Below, one piece after another: positions 35,121-48,400 of a stretch of 64,000 nucleotides of DNA (within the stretch, counting starts at the first letter, position 1; every line of letters begins with the position of its first letter). This DNA is from Hypericum androsaemum (taxonomy: Eukaryota; Streptophyta; Magnoliopsida; Malpighiales; Hypericaceae). The notes beneath the pieces are model-generated. The model was not told the origin of the DNA. It did not search any database and saw nothing but the letters and a program-made list of their open reading frames with translations. The stretch lies in NCBI GenBank assembly GCA_963995505.1, contig OZ023190.1:14068092-14132091 (forward strand). Direction: 5' to 3'. The translations under genes were made by a program, and so were the position numbers.

Positions 35121-37780
35121 ACCATAATACAGTGGGTGAGTGTAACATATACAATTAACTACGGTTTTACAAACGAACAAAAAGCCAAGAATTCCTATAA
35201 ACAAGAAAGAAATTCGAAACCAATTGCCAGATAATTCCAAGAGAAATTAAGGGAGAAAGAAAGTGGGAGGAAGAGAGACCCAATTAACCATGGTTAATCC
35301 TTTTCCATTTCCATTAGACATAAGTTTAACACGTCGGTCTTTCACTGGTATTTAAAATCCATAACCAACTTCCAGTAACTAAACAAACTTATCCAATAAA
35401 AACCAAGTGACGGGAACTAACTCAAACACTGACATGCTAACAATTATACATAAGGCCCATGACCATACAAAATAAAATATACAATCAACGCACTTTGGGC
35501 CCACGGCCCACAAACAACACACAACCAAGAAATAACCCACACACTAGAAATCGCCACCTCCATCTTCAATTTATCCACATGACACTGAGCGCCGAATATA
35601 AGTGTAATTTCCCCAAGTGTAATTTCCCCAAATTTAAATCCGTGTTTCTTACTTTTTTGACATGATCACGACCAACTCTCGAAGGTAATTCTTTTCGTGT
35701 ATATTTTATCGTATTTAGATATTTATTAGTCAATTAATCGAGATTGACCCGGATAAAATTTATAAAAAATATAAAAATTTCTTAATTAATATTTAAGATT
35801 AGCTCAAACTCCTAAGAATTTCGTTTGGGTAAAGGTTCTCCTAAGACCATTTACACCGGCAACTGGTCGCAGGAAACGGACAAAAAAGTTTATTAAAAAG
35901 AAAATTAAAAAAGGTAGAAGGAACCAACCGAGGTTGGCTTGTCGACCAACCGGTTGGCCAAAACCATTTTATTTATCTCAAAATCGAATACAAGTAACAC
36001 ATGATATAATATTATTTTTTGAAATATATATTTGTGGATGTAATTTATGTGGTTATAAAAATTGAAGTCATTTTTTAATAAAATTAAAATTAAAATTAAA
36101 TAATATGAATCGTATTTTTCAATTCTCTATAAATAGAATCAAATATTGACATATTTTGATGCACAATCTAAAATTCTCTCTTTATATTCCATTTGTAGTT
36201 TGATTTATTTTTTTAATTTTGTATTGAAACTCTTGTAATCTTAATTTTGTTATTTTATTGTAATTTTTTCTTTGTTATAATTACAGACACATAATTTTCG
36301 TATATTTGTTACAATTTATATGTAACTATAAATCAATAATAGATAATATGTGGATGACAGATAAATTAATTATTTATTTAGTGACCTATTTATAACAAAA
36401 TGTTTGATTAGATTGGATTGTACGTAGATAAAAAAAATTAAGTGTTTATTTGGCTTTCGATTCGCAAATCAGCGGGTGTCGTCTAAGAAATTGGTATCTA
36501 CTCACGGCATCCATTTGTTGTATGTCACGTTTTCCCTCGGGTCTTTTTCAGGTCACCAATAATTGGGCTCAAAGTTATATTTGATGGGGCAGCCTAGAAA
36601 GTAAACTTGGGAGGAGAAGGAACAAAATGGCCTTCCAATGGCACGATAACGCTTTGCTTCGTGGTGGCAATCAAATTACCAAGCAACAAAAGCATAATGG
36701 CAACAAAATAAAACTGCTTTCCAGCGCATCCAGCTTCTTGAAAACTTAGAAGCGAAGAAACCCTCGTCGAGGAAGGAATTTTCTCACTTTCATCTGTGGG
36801 TGCGAGGAGTCTCATTTGGGGAGGCTCGGTATGACTCTCTCAATGATATTTTTATGTTTGCGAGATTTGAGTCCAAAATTTTCTTAAATAATTGTCAGTC
36901 ACTTATTACATGGACCAACTTTCATTTAATAATTCGAAATCATGTTTAATATAGCCAAATTTCTTGCCATTTGGACACGTTAGTATTTACATTCTAATGT
37001 TAGGTGGATGAGTTATGCAAAATGCAAAAGGTAAAGCAAGTTAAAGCGGGGAAAGAGAGCCAGAAGGCCTTTTATTATACTGGACAAAAGAAAGTAAAGT
37101 GAAGTGGAGTGTCAAGTGGTTTGCGCATATGACATAAAAAACTGAAAAGTGTCTACATCGGCACCTTATTATTTTAAAAAAAGACATGGGCAGCTTTTTT
37201 CACTTGGTCGGTGCCTGTCCCAATCAGCCCACCATTGATTTGTCCTCCTCTGTAACATCAAGCCCTTTATTTTGGCCATATTTACGACCTCATCTTTTGC
37301 TTCTTGCATTTGGAAATATTTCTCCACAAATTCTTTGTACTCTTAGAGATCCGACATAAAGCTGAATTAGTAGTTTAGTGATGGTACAATGAATATCTCG
37401 ATATCATATAATTTTGAAGAAAAAATCTTGGACCAGATAGTGGCATTTACCAAACAGGCCGGTGCTTTATTTACAACCAAATTCACATTCGAACTTCTAA
37501 CATTCAAAAGCAATTAATATCTACCAAAAAATAGCAATTAAAATCTCCATACCGACACAGCAGTAACAGAAAAGTCATAAGCAATTCGAAGACTAAATTG
37601 CAATTTGCAGAGCAAAGCAAGGGCATTACAGTCATTCCAGGAAAAGTCAAATCCTTTCCCCCGGTGGGCCCCACTTAAAACCCTTGGTCGTTGTTGCTGT
37701 TTCTCGTCGTCGGCCTATTAATAACCCTCCCCACCCTCAAACCATCCCTCCCTTTCCCTCTCCTGACCTTACACCCTCCT
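35121..37780. other. Intergenic region between RPN6 and bZIP
   Basis: AT-rich. A palindrome-rich tract (GGTTGGCTTGTCGACCAACC, about 35932) may be a MITE hairpin. A 73-aa minus-strand frame at 36594-36815 has one hydrophobic segment (FYFVAIMLLLLGNLIA), but without family or splice support I do not call it a gene. The last ~150 bp are CT-rich leader DNA of the bZIP gene. Confidence 0.4.
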
Positions 37781-37847
37781 CTCTCCCTAAATCTTGATCA
37801 TAATTAGCAACCAAAACCCCAATCGGCTTCTGGGTTTGGGAGCAGAG

Positions 37848-40310
37848 ATGGAGAGGAAGCCATGTGGCGGTGGTCGTGATCAATTTATGAAGCGAAGCCC
37901 GTCGGAATTGGCCCTCCAAGAAGTGATCAACACCACAATTGGTGGAGTCAACGACGAGAGAGCCGGCGAGATGATGGCCCGGGCTTTAAGAGACGCCGCC
38001 AACTTCGATAACGAAGACGTTGCTGCTGCCTCCGAGTTCGATAGCTTCCTATCAGACTATTGCTCCGGTGATCTCAACTTCGCTATCAAGACTCTGGTAA
38101 TTAATTCAACAAACTCGTCAATACTCGATTCGAACTCAAACTTATACTAACGTGCAGTGTGTGTTCGAATATTCGTTTATGCCAGAATATCCAACATAAC
38201 TAGGTATATATGATCATCATAAGCTTGAGAAGAAGTAGCGAAACTTTTTTATTATTTGGACAAAAAAAAGAGGAAATATATAAATTAATGGAGATAACTA
38301 TGCAGATATAAAATTTTAACTAATTTTTAATTTTTACGTGTGTCAATTGCCAATATAATTTCAATTTACTTTGTGGTGTTATATAAAAATTTCGCTGTAT
38401 AAAATATGCGCAAAATTAGTTTAGTTCCGCTTATGTACGTCATTGCTTATTCCATTTTATTGTCACCCCAAAAAGAAGAATCCTTATATTTATATAACCG
38501 TGGTCGCTTTCTCGCATATACTTAATTATAGTGGATCGAGAGTGACTTGATTTATTTTAAATTCTGATTTCAAAATGGAACACTATCAAATTGGATCATA
38601 TTTAGGAGAAAATTTCTAATATTATTTTTTCATTTATAAAATTTGATTTTTTAAACGCGAGTTGGGTCGTTATTATTTGTCTTTTTTCTAGGAAATTAGC
38701 AGTGCACTTCCGTCCTTTCCACGTCTGCTATTTTAAATTTGGGGGAAGTGCGTACCCATTAGAGAAGTTCATTGTACAATTTTTATATATGTCATGGTAA
38801 AAAACATAGTACAAAGTTCTTAGATTATTTTTTTCTTTAAATCTGTGTTATCTTCTATCCCGTTTTACGCTAATTAATGGTTGTAATTTCGGATTCAGGA
38901 CATCCTGCAAGAATTCACAAATTATGGTGGAATAGCTGATTCTCTAATATGGTCTCAGTCTCACAATATGAACCCCAGGCAATCCAGCGTCTCAGCTCCC
39001 ATTGATTCTCAGTCATCAATTTACGGTACCCTCCATTCCGTTCTGTATCCAACTCGAAAATTTTAATCGATAGATAGATCAATAAAATTTTATGATTTAC
39101 GAACGAGAGTTGATCAGAGTGTTAAGGGACATGAATTTCCTTCAGAAATGAAAAAGACATAATTGAAAGAGCCACCCTAAATAGCGTTCAACAATATTCG
39201 GACTCGGAATTCATGAAATGAGCTCCCCCAAAGTACTTGATTAAACTTATTGTTATGCAAATAATAGCTAAATTTCATGGAGGTTGTTGTTGTTGTTGCA
39301 GTTGGTAGTTCAGCTTCAGCTAGTAACCAAACAAAAGTGAGAGACGACCAAATAAGAGTAACGACCAGTGGTTCCTCCCCTGACCAGTCCGACGATGAAG
39401 ATGGTGAGACGGAGACTGGTCCCTGTGAACAAAGTACTAATCCGACCGATCTAAAGCGTATCAGAAGGTACGCAGCTCTTAGCGGCCAAAGGGCACAATG
39501 AGTATAAGATTTGACGGAAGTCCATAAAAAAAAATGTAGCTCTTAGCGTGCGCAACTGCAAATTTCTTGCAGTTGGATCAGTTAAGGAGGTATGAGTTGG
39601 TGCATGTGTTGTGATGGATCATAACTTGTTCTGTTTCTTTTCATTAGGAAGGATTCGAACCGGGAATCCGCGAGGAGATCGAGGAGGAGGAAGCAGGCAC
39701 ACTTGGCTGATCTTGAAATCCAAGTAAGAGTTTATAGGAACATTACTTTTCTGCTGAGCAGGTACTTGATAATTGATTAGATCAAGACTATAAGTTAAGA
39801 TGCCCCGGGATTGATTCGATAGAATGATTAACGTTGTTCTCAGGTGGATCAACTGACCGGAGAAAATCAATCTCTGTACAAGCAGCTACTGGATGCTAGC
39901 CAACAGTTTCGCGACGCCGGTACCAACAACCGGGTGCTTAAATCAGATGTTGAAGCTCTGAGAGCCAAGGTCAAGTGACAAAACTTCTGTTTAGTTGTGT
40001 ATAAAGATGAAGAAGTCGTTTCTTACTTGAACAAAATCTGTGACGTTTTTTACTGCAGGTTAAATTAGCTGAAGATATGGTTGCTCGGGGTTCCTTATCA
40101 TGCAGCTTGAATCTACTCCTTCAGAACCATATCATAAATGCCCCTCAGCAGCTCGGTGGCCATAACAACCTGCGCCGTGCAGCGAACGTGTCTCCATCGA
40201 TCACAGTTCGGGCAGATGATGCATCACAGGCTCCCGGAATATCTGTTTCCAGTCAGAATCCGGCAGGGTTCGGCGTTGGGAGCGCCGTAATCGGTGAACA
40301 CCGTCAATAA
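37848..40310 (+). CDS. Group C bZIP transcription factor (bZIP9/10/25/63-like)
   Basis: Six exons: 37848-38096, 38899-39025, 39302-39467, 39648-39723, 39844-39969 and 40059-40310. All are GT-AG with matching phases, giving 331 aa. The acidic [11 protein letters not shown] stretch precedes the basic region [20 protein letters not shown] (N185-x7-R193), which is split by an intron as in group C. The leucine zipper continues through [15 protein letters not shown] and [20 protein letters not shown], the group C signature. These factors bind ACGT-core (G/C-box) sites, dimerise with group S1 bZIPs and act in SnRK1/sugar-starvation and amino-acid signalling. The usual M-L pair before SNRES is K-D here, a small deviation. 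Confidence 0.94.
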
Positions 40311-40712
40311 TAGTACTGTCCCGAGCGAGACAGTAAGCTGTGTGTCTGATATGTGGCATTAGAAAGTAGGAGATCTACTAGTTAATAGTTAAACTAGGCA
40401 TGTCCTTGTAAGATCTCTCTTGATATGCAACTTTTGTAATATTAATGTTGTGGTTTGGCTTGTTTCTTTTTTTCTTTTTGGATGGTGATTCTCAAGTATC
40501 ATACATTAGAAGTTTCGGAATCGGATCAAGGACCGGGGTTCAAACTCTGGAGTAGTGGAAAAAAGTACACCAAATCAAAAGATTATGCCATCATTATTAG
40601 CTCAAATTCGCTCATCGAGGTTCAAATCTACAACCTTCAACATCTTTTCTATGTCAGTGAGCTCCCATCCTTTGTCCAAACTCAAGCACCCTCTTCAACT
40701 CCGTTGCCATCC

Positions 40713-41187
40713 TCATGAAATATCTTGAAGGCCGATGCCGCGGGTCCGACCGTCATCCCAGCCATCCAGCACCTCCTCCACGATCACTTCCTCGTCGTCC
40801 GCGCCGCTGGGGAGATCAAAGGCATACTTGTCCTCCCCTGCTTCATATACCAAACCAAGTTTCTTAACAGCTTGACGAGCCATCTCCTTCTTGATTTTCC
40901 ATTGGTTTCCATCCAAAGACAGCTCTTAGAGCCATTGTGGTTTTCGCACTTTGTAGCAATTAGGAACAAGACTGTTGATCTTGATCAGGACATGAAGATG
41001 AAGAAGCTGGTCTTGCAGCTCCTATCGGCTGGACCAACTTCGAGCACAATCCCGTAATACCAGCCATCTCAAGATAGTACAGGGAATGGGAATGGGAATG
41101 AAGAGACAATTTGGTGCAAGTGTTAGCAAATTTATTTGCCTTCTCCAATGTTGTTTTCTTGTAAGTCCTCCTCCAATATTGTTCCAC
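40713..41187 (-). pseudogene. Unrecognised gene-like remnant
   Basis: Frames at 40713-40916 (ending near EEVIVEEVLDGWDDG) and 40960-41187 look codon-biased and overlap in different frames, as in a frameshifted gene. I recognise no domain and see no clean splice junction joining them. It lies just downstream of the bZIP gene on the opposite strand. Confidence 0.25.
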
Positions 41188-41239
41188 TTATATTCGATTT
41201 GTGCAGGGGGAAATTTCTGCGTTGCTGAATGCACCTTAC

Positions 41240-42484
41240 TTAAATTACTTGGTGGTTGATTGGTACAACAAATTTAATTAATGCACGGTTGGATCTTGGA
41301 GTGGTGAGGATCTTCTCTTCTCGTTAGCTACAAAGCTGACAATAGTTGGAAAAAATATAAAGATATTATGTTGGTGGGTTTGTGCGATTGTCGTTTTCTT
41401 TATTATATTCGCTACTTTACCCCTTACACATACGTCCAGTTTCTGATGTATTCACCAAGAACACTTGTGGATTTGGTTTTTCACTTGTTACATCATGTGA
41501 GTGTCTACCGGAATAGAAGCGGCTCACCAAAACGACGAATTTTTTTTCTTTCTAATTCATAAAATTTGAACCCAATTTTTTTAAATAACGTCGCTTATCA
41601 TTTAGTAATTCAGCTAGTTGAAATTGGAAAACGTGATATCGGGCAAATAAATTCTCAGATCTTCAACGTATCCCCCCGATTAATAAGGCATCTCGACAAT
41701 AATAGAAGAGGTTGAAACCGCGTTTTGTTTGTGGACTTGCAAGCTATCAGTAGTTCTTTCTGAATTTTCTAAAACAAATGAACAAATAAATAGTAAGAGA
41801 CTGCTCGATTCACACGTTCATCTCCCATTCTGGGATCTCCTCTTTATTTTCTCCCAGTTCGATTCCTTTTCACCGTCTTCCCTCGGACTTGCGATGTCTG
41901 CAAGTAAGCCGATACTGCCTCAATGTGTTTCCGACCATAAACTTTATGGTCCGAAACTTTTAAAAAAAAACTCCAACAATGAAAATACCAAAACCGACCT
42001 GCAATTGTCCCCTCGCAGCAGGGAGAGTGCATATCTTGAATAGGTAAGACAACATCTTGAAAGGAGAAACACTTTTGCCAACTCTGGACAATAAGACCAT
42101 TCAGACACCCTGACATGCACTGGTGTAAGAACTCCTTACAAATCCTTGTTGCGAAATGTAACATAATTACAATAAATTCGAAGCTGCAGCAATTCGAAGC
42201 GTCGCTGCAGCTGCCGCGGCCACCGAAGGATACATCACCAAGCCTGTGGTTCCAGCTCGGGCCAGCAGCCATGGCTCTGGCATGACTTCCAGACACAAAA
42301 CAGCGGGAAGCCAACAGGTAAAATATCTTCAAGTTATGAGCAAACACTGCTTTGCGTGCCTTGTTATACTTGAACACTCCTACCACGTCATTTTGCGTGG
42401 GTATTATTAGTATTTCCAGCTAGATATAATCAATTTAGATTGTTCCTCTCGAGACTTCCATTATACGAACTACACGAAATTATC
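41240..42484. other. Spacer and 3' region of the ABC1K/lactamase gene
   Basis: Includes the likely 3' untranslated region of the minus-strand gene that ends at 42485. A 180-codon open frame (41844-42386, -) lies here, but its composition is Cys/Ser/Phe-rich without domain content and it is treated as non-coding. Confidence 0.4.
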
Positions 42485-45400
42485 TTAGTTGATTATTACA
42501 GGTCTCTCTATGGTTGACGTTCCATCACTGGTTTCGCCTGCGGACAGCTCTTCCGGCAATGGGATATTTAGCTCCGAACAGACAAAGTGGATGATCTTTT
42601 TCGTCACTCCTCCCAACGACATTTTGTTCAAGGTCACTGCAATAGCGAACCTGTGGTCGATGTTACAGAACCCTGTCGATCCGCCCATGCCCGAATGTCC
42701 GAAGCCAATGGTAGACCCATTTCCTGATCTCTCCCTCCTGAATCCTAGTCCAAACTTCCCCTTTGGAAAAGCATAATTCTGGTATTCATCTATCCCCAGG
42801 AATGCTTCGTGAACTCTAGGATTAGAGAAAATCCTTTTTACATTGCTCGCTTGACGAACATTAACACTGGTAGAGCCGTCAGATGCACTTGAAGTGACAC
42901 TACTAATGTCAGTAGGAACCCTAGTATAACCACTCATTGCGCCGCCTTCATAGGCTGTCTGGGGATCATTATCATTCTGTTTACCCCTCCTACCTCTTTT
43001 CTTTTTAGAAGGCTTCTCAGAAGAAAATATGGGTTTGTGAGGATGGCTACCCAGAGGTGGTTTAGAGGAGGTCGAATGCTGTGGTGGGATCTCACCGCAA
43101 TCAACAAGTGCAGCATAGTATCGAGCAAGAGCACGAGCTGAGCAATGACCATTAGCAGAAGGTATGATTGACCGACGGACATTCAGCATGTTGAACAATG
43201 CAGGGAGAGTTCTTATCATTTGGGCCACAACGTCTGGCTGAAATGAGGAAGGGAGGTCAGCGCGACCACGCATTCCTCCAATTTTGCTAAGATCATCAGT
43301 ATCTACCGTCAGGGTAGCTAACCGAGATTCCACACCTGAAAGAAGCAATGAAATAAAATGCATTATCGATACCTCGCCTAAGTTTCATGATTAGCAGAGA
43401 ATATGGTGTCAACTTGCGTGGGGATTGTCAAAATCGTAATTGTGTTATGCAAAACGAAGTCCAGACCAGAATGCCCAACAAACCTGGAGGGATTCCAACA
43501 TATAGCTCGCCTCCAATATTGAGGGGTCGGATAAATGCCTCCTCAAGGATCTCCTGGAATTTCTTCCCAGACGCATGCTACTTGGCAGAGAAAGGCAATC
43601 GGAACGAGGATACATCAGTCTTTGCACAGGAAAGAAAGTGCGGTCTATTTTCAAAATCGACTATTTGCACAATGAACAGGCATATCTTGAAGGCTAAATT
43701 GTCTTAGCATAACTTCAAACAAGCACATTTCAGAAAGTAATGTAATCCACTGAGAAGAGGATGAAAAGGACAATAAAAGCCTGGAATTCAACTAAGATGA
43801 AGGACCATGAATCTATCATTACTTCCCCGATAACATAATACTTAAGCCACCTACACCTAATTTAGCAGGACAGGTGCCAGCTGCCGCCTAATACGATCTT
43901 CCATATCTGTAGACGAATTACTAAGCTGGAAGATGTATCCAAAGCAGCAAGAGCTCCATGAATATATAGGCTACTAGAGAATTGGCTTTCAGCAGGAGAG
44001 AAAAATGGGGCAAGAGATTACACATAAGGATTCTTATCCATCTTCCATCTTCATATTACAAACTCTCGCATCCTGAAACCCTGGGGCAAGGAAGTGAGCA
44101 ACTAAACTATAATTGGCTATGTCGAGGAAGCTATGAGAACTAAGAGTTTTTAAGTGCCAAGCATATCTCTTCAGGTATGATTTTCCTAAATCTACCAATG
44201 TTGCTCCAAAATCAATGAGTAACTGAACATATACCTCAATTATTGCACCGCAGAGATAGCCGAAGGACAAATAGTGATACAACTGCTCCTTGCCAGGTTC
44301 TATCTCAGGCACAGAGGCGGCAATGATTTTAAGACATTCATCCCAGTCGCACATTACAAAAGCATTCTCATCCCTAAGGTGGGACATACAATTGTGCAAA
44401 CCAGATGTATGGTTAAGCACATGATGGACCTGCATCATGGGGCCATAACAAACAGCAGTCAGTAACGGAGTAAGGATAAGAATGAAGGTCTTGGTAACAA
44501 ATCCCAAACCTTAATCCGATCTTTTCCATTTGTCCCGAATTCTGGCCAAATGCTAGCAACATCATCATCGAGCTTGAGTTTTCTGCAAGGAAATTTTAGC
44601 ATCCATTAGAAACCATAGAAATTCAAGAAACACAAATGTACCAAATATCCATCTTATTCCGGCAACCCATATAACCTACGAGCATCTAATCCAAGTTGAT
44701 ACTAAAGAAGGAAATTCTCCACTCAACCCTCTATCGTTGGGGATAGACAGGATCTAGATAAACATATTCCCGAGTCCAGGCATCAGCGGCAAATGAGTAG
44801 GTTTACAGCTTACGAAGGCCAAATTCATGTTATTGCATGGCGGGGTAGAAATCCGTCAACATGCATTACACTAGACACAGAAGATGTACTGAATCTGCCT
44901 ATGGGAAACTATAAGACAGTTGTCACCAACATTGTGTTTCACAAGGTATGAGGGAGTAAAGGGCCAATAATAGTAAGTTTAGATAACTTTGTTGGATATA
45001 GTTACAAGGGAGAGTAAAATAAGGAAAGAGGAAGGTTGGGAATGCAAATTGGTTCAGCGATAAAGTTCAAATTTAGTGGAAGGAGAGTTAGACTAAGTTT
45101 AGATTAAGTAACAAGCAAATAACCACTCAAAACTGTTGACCTTTTATGTTGTTATCTCTCTCTATCCAAATAAAGTTCAATAAAATACACTTCAAACTGT
45201 TCCTACCTGTACAAACAAAGTTATTTAGACAATATTATGTCACCTTCTATTATTCCCTTCCCTTATCTCCTTTATGAAACTCTATACTACTATCTAAAAC
45301 TCTATCTCGACACGTAAAAAGTTGAAACTAGCAGGAAAACATAAGGCATTTAACTCATATGGTACTTACTACATACCCCTGATCAACAAGCCAGTGCAAC

Positions 45401-48400
45401 ATTCCCGCTGCAATCCCCTTGGTGACAGAAAAAACGGAGAAGAGGCTATCAGGCTGCACAGGGCGAGGATCATATCTTCCAAGTACTCCAGCAGCAGTGT
45501 CAATAATAACTTGCCCATCTTTATAGGCGCAGACCTAGAGACATTGTATTCAGAAAGTTATGGAAGGTGAACAATTTGCAACAAAGGACGACAAATGGAA
45601 TTTATAGATTAAAAAGATTACTAAGGAACATTTCTGGAGAATAGCAAAGACATCATAAATCCAGCTGAATCAGTTCATACCTGAATACCGAGAATTTTCC
45701 CCTCATTCCCCAGCTCAACCAAGAGCTGCCTCAACTTTGGCTCAACATCAGAATGTATCGGCGTGTCGTATATCCATTGCGCATTGACAGACGGTCCCTT
45801 ATCAATGTACCTTGAAATAAAGCTCAAGCTTCAGATGGAGATGACAACAAAATGAGAAGGACCAAATGAGACACTTGATGTTCAGCAGAAGACTCACCCT
45901 TGGAGAACAGATTCAGCAAATGGTCTCATAATATCTTGATAGATAATACGGACATTCATTGATGAAGAGAGGCCTACATCCATCATAGAGCATAAGTACA
46001 GTAGAGCTTTTACATCAAACTAATAATTGCTATTTTGATACTGACCTCTGAGAAGATTAAGGACCCTTGAAAATATGACAATATCACCAGGGAAGGCATC
46101 GACCTGGAATAGTTTCGATCAATGTATGAGTTGGCAGGGTAAACATCAGATAGACACAAAAGGGACGATGACTTACAGGATTGAATCGTTTAACTTCTTT
46201 TTGGTTTAGATTCATCTTTTCCTGTAAGATCTTCATGTTTTTCGTTCTTTGCTCATTCAAGGATCTAACAGTTTCCTGCAGAAAAGCATCAAAGTTAGTA
46301 AAATTCTTTTATGGCCAATATGTCGAACAAGCAACAGAAACACACTTACATGAGCTTCATTTGCTGGTGTGGAATTACGGAAGAATACATTTGTCACCTC
46401 CATAGCCTGTTCTGGAATATCCAGCCGCAGCTTTAACCCCATTTCTGCAAAGGCGGACAAAAGAGCCACATGGTCTCCCTGTGACAGACAATAATTTCTT
46501 TTATGGTCAATGGAAAAAAAACAGAAGTAAGAAACAATTGCAAAATTCTATATATAAGATCATAGAGTACAAGCTAAATCTTTTAAATCAAGAAAACAAG
46601 TCGGCCACTGTACTGCAGGAGAAAAAAGAGGGAGAAGGGGGTCCAACCTCAGCAGATGCAAGAAACATCTTTGCTAATGCTTGTTTCATGGAGTGTGATA
46701 ATTTCTTTGTGAGGCCAAAGTCAAGTAATATTGGCCGATGGGGAGGTTCCCTGCTCACGAGAAAATTTCCTGAGACGGAAAGCATGAACAAATTTTCTAA
46801 GGAATTAGGAGCGGTGGCACAACAAGATAAAATCTCCAATTTAAGTTTTATAGTTAAGTTTCTTGGAAGTTGTATCTTTGCCGTGAATTCTTCATGCTCA
46901 AATTGAACTAGAAAAGGTAGTATGAAAAAGTACATCGAATGACAAAGTTGCAGTTCATGATATTATCCCTACTGTGGACATTATGGAACGATTAGCATGG
47001 GTCCGAAATTACCTGGATGAGGATCGCCATTGAAGAAGCCATCAACATATATTTGATGTGCATATGCACGAGTGATCTCTTCCACCATCCTTTTCTTATC
47101 AACACCATGAGCTTCAAGTGATTGATGATCATTCAACCGAATTCCGTCCATGTATTCCAAGATAAGGACCTTTTCTGTTGACTGCCATAAGGAACAACCA
47201 ATTTTTTGTAAGACAAGTTGAAGGAACCACTGAAGGAAGTGAATCAAGCACCCAGCAGGTCAAAGGCATTAACAACCACTTCAATTTAACATTTTAAAAG
47301 CTGGCACTCAAGTGGATGCAATTGGAACCAAAAGAGAGCGGGCAATGGAGAAAGGAAACAATCCTGTGTGGTCTCTTCAGAATTTTAAATATTTATCGAG
47401 ACGCACAACTAAAGAGAGAGAAAATACGACAGATGTCGCCCGTGCATGACAATAGACGAGGACATGTGATGAACAACAGTAGGTCAAGGCGCTCTCCTTA
47501 ACCTGAAAGGCTAAAATTTCCATTGTTTCTTGGATCAACTCTTGTTTGAACAGAAAAAGAGATAAAATTGATAACATAATGGTAAGGCAACAAAAGTTAA
47601 ATGAGGGGTCAGATGAAGAAATATAGCTGGTGCCCGAAGATGTACTAATACTCATAGTTAGAACTAATAATTGTCATGACCGTACCAGCCATACAGACAG
47701 ATCATAAGCATCAAAAGACAGTGATAAATAAAAACTCTAACAAGCAGTTGTAAAACTTTCATCCCTCAAGGCCCATGAACACAGTACCCAACCAAACAAT
47801 GACAGTACCTGAATAACCTCTGGTATCAATACATCAACTTGATTGTCAGATTTCTTACTTCCATGTTCCTTGTCGCACCCAAGATTTCTGTACACAGCTC
47901 TTGTATTTTCTACAAACAAAGGTGGAGAACTGGTAAGATCGAGACTGAAGAGGCACAATTGGCCAATGTGTTCCATAATAAAAGGGGAAATTGAAGTAAA
48001 ATGACAGGAACTCAACACAGAACTGCATTTATGAAGAAATAAAATTCTAGACCAAAAAGGTGGGAGTAGACGATTGATGTACTGTTAGTTTATGGAGATG
48101 GATCATAGAAAATAAAATTTTAAAGAAACAAATTTCTGCTATCGCTCTCTGGTACATGACATGGACTCAAAGACCATCTCCATATCGCCAAACTAATTCC
48201 ATCAAAAGCCAAAAAGGGTTAATGTATGACTAAACATGATCATCATTCAATTCCTCCCAACCTCATTGATTCAACATTTTCATTTTCTAGGTGGCTAAAG
48301 GAAGGAGCATTTTTACTTCTATTCAAAAGCAGTGGAACTCCAACTACGATGATAAAAGGTAATGGAAACATGCTGACCAGCTTCGAGATTGAAATCAAGT

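Noticed and set aside
36594..36815. 73-aa minus-strand frame with one hydrophobic segment
   Set aside because: No family, no splice or promoter support, and within chance length for intergenic DNA.
41844..42386. 180-codon minus-strand frame downstream of the ABC1K/lactamase stop
   Set aside because: No domain or splice link to the gene, Cys/Phe/Ser-rich composition, and it fits the 3' untranslated position.
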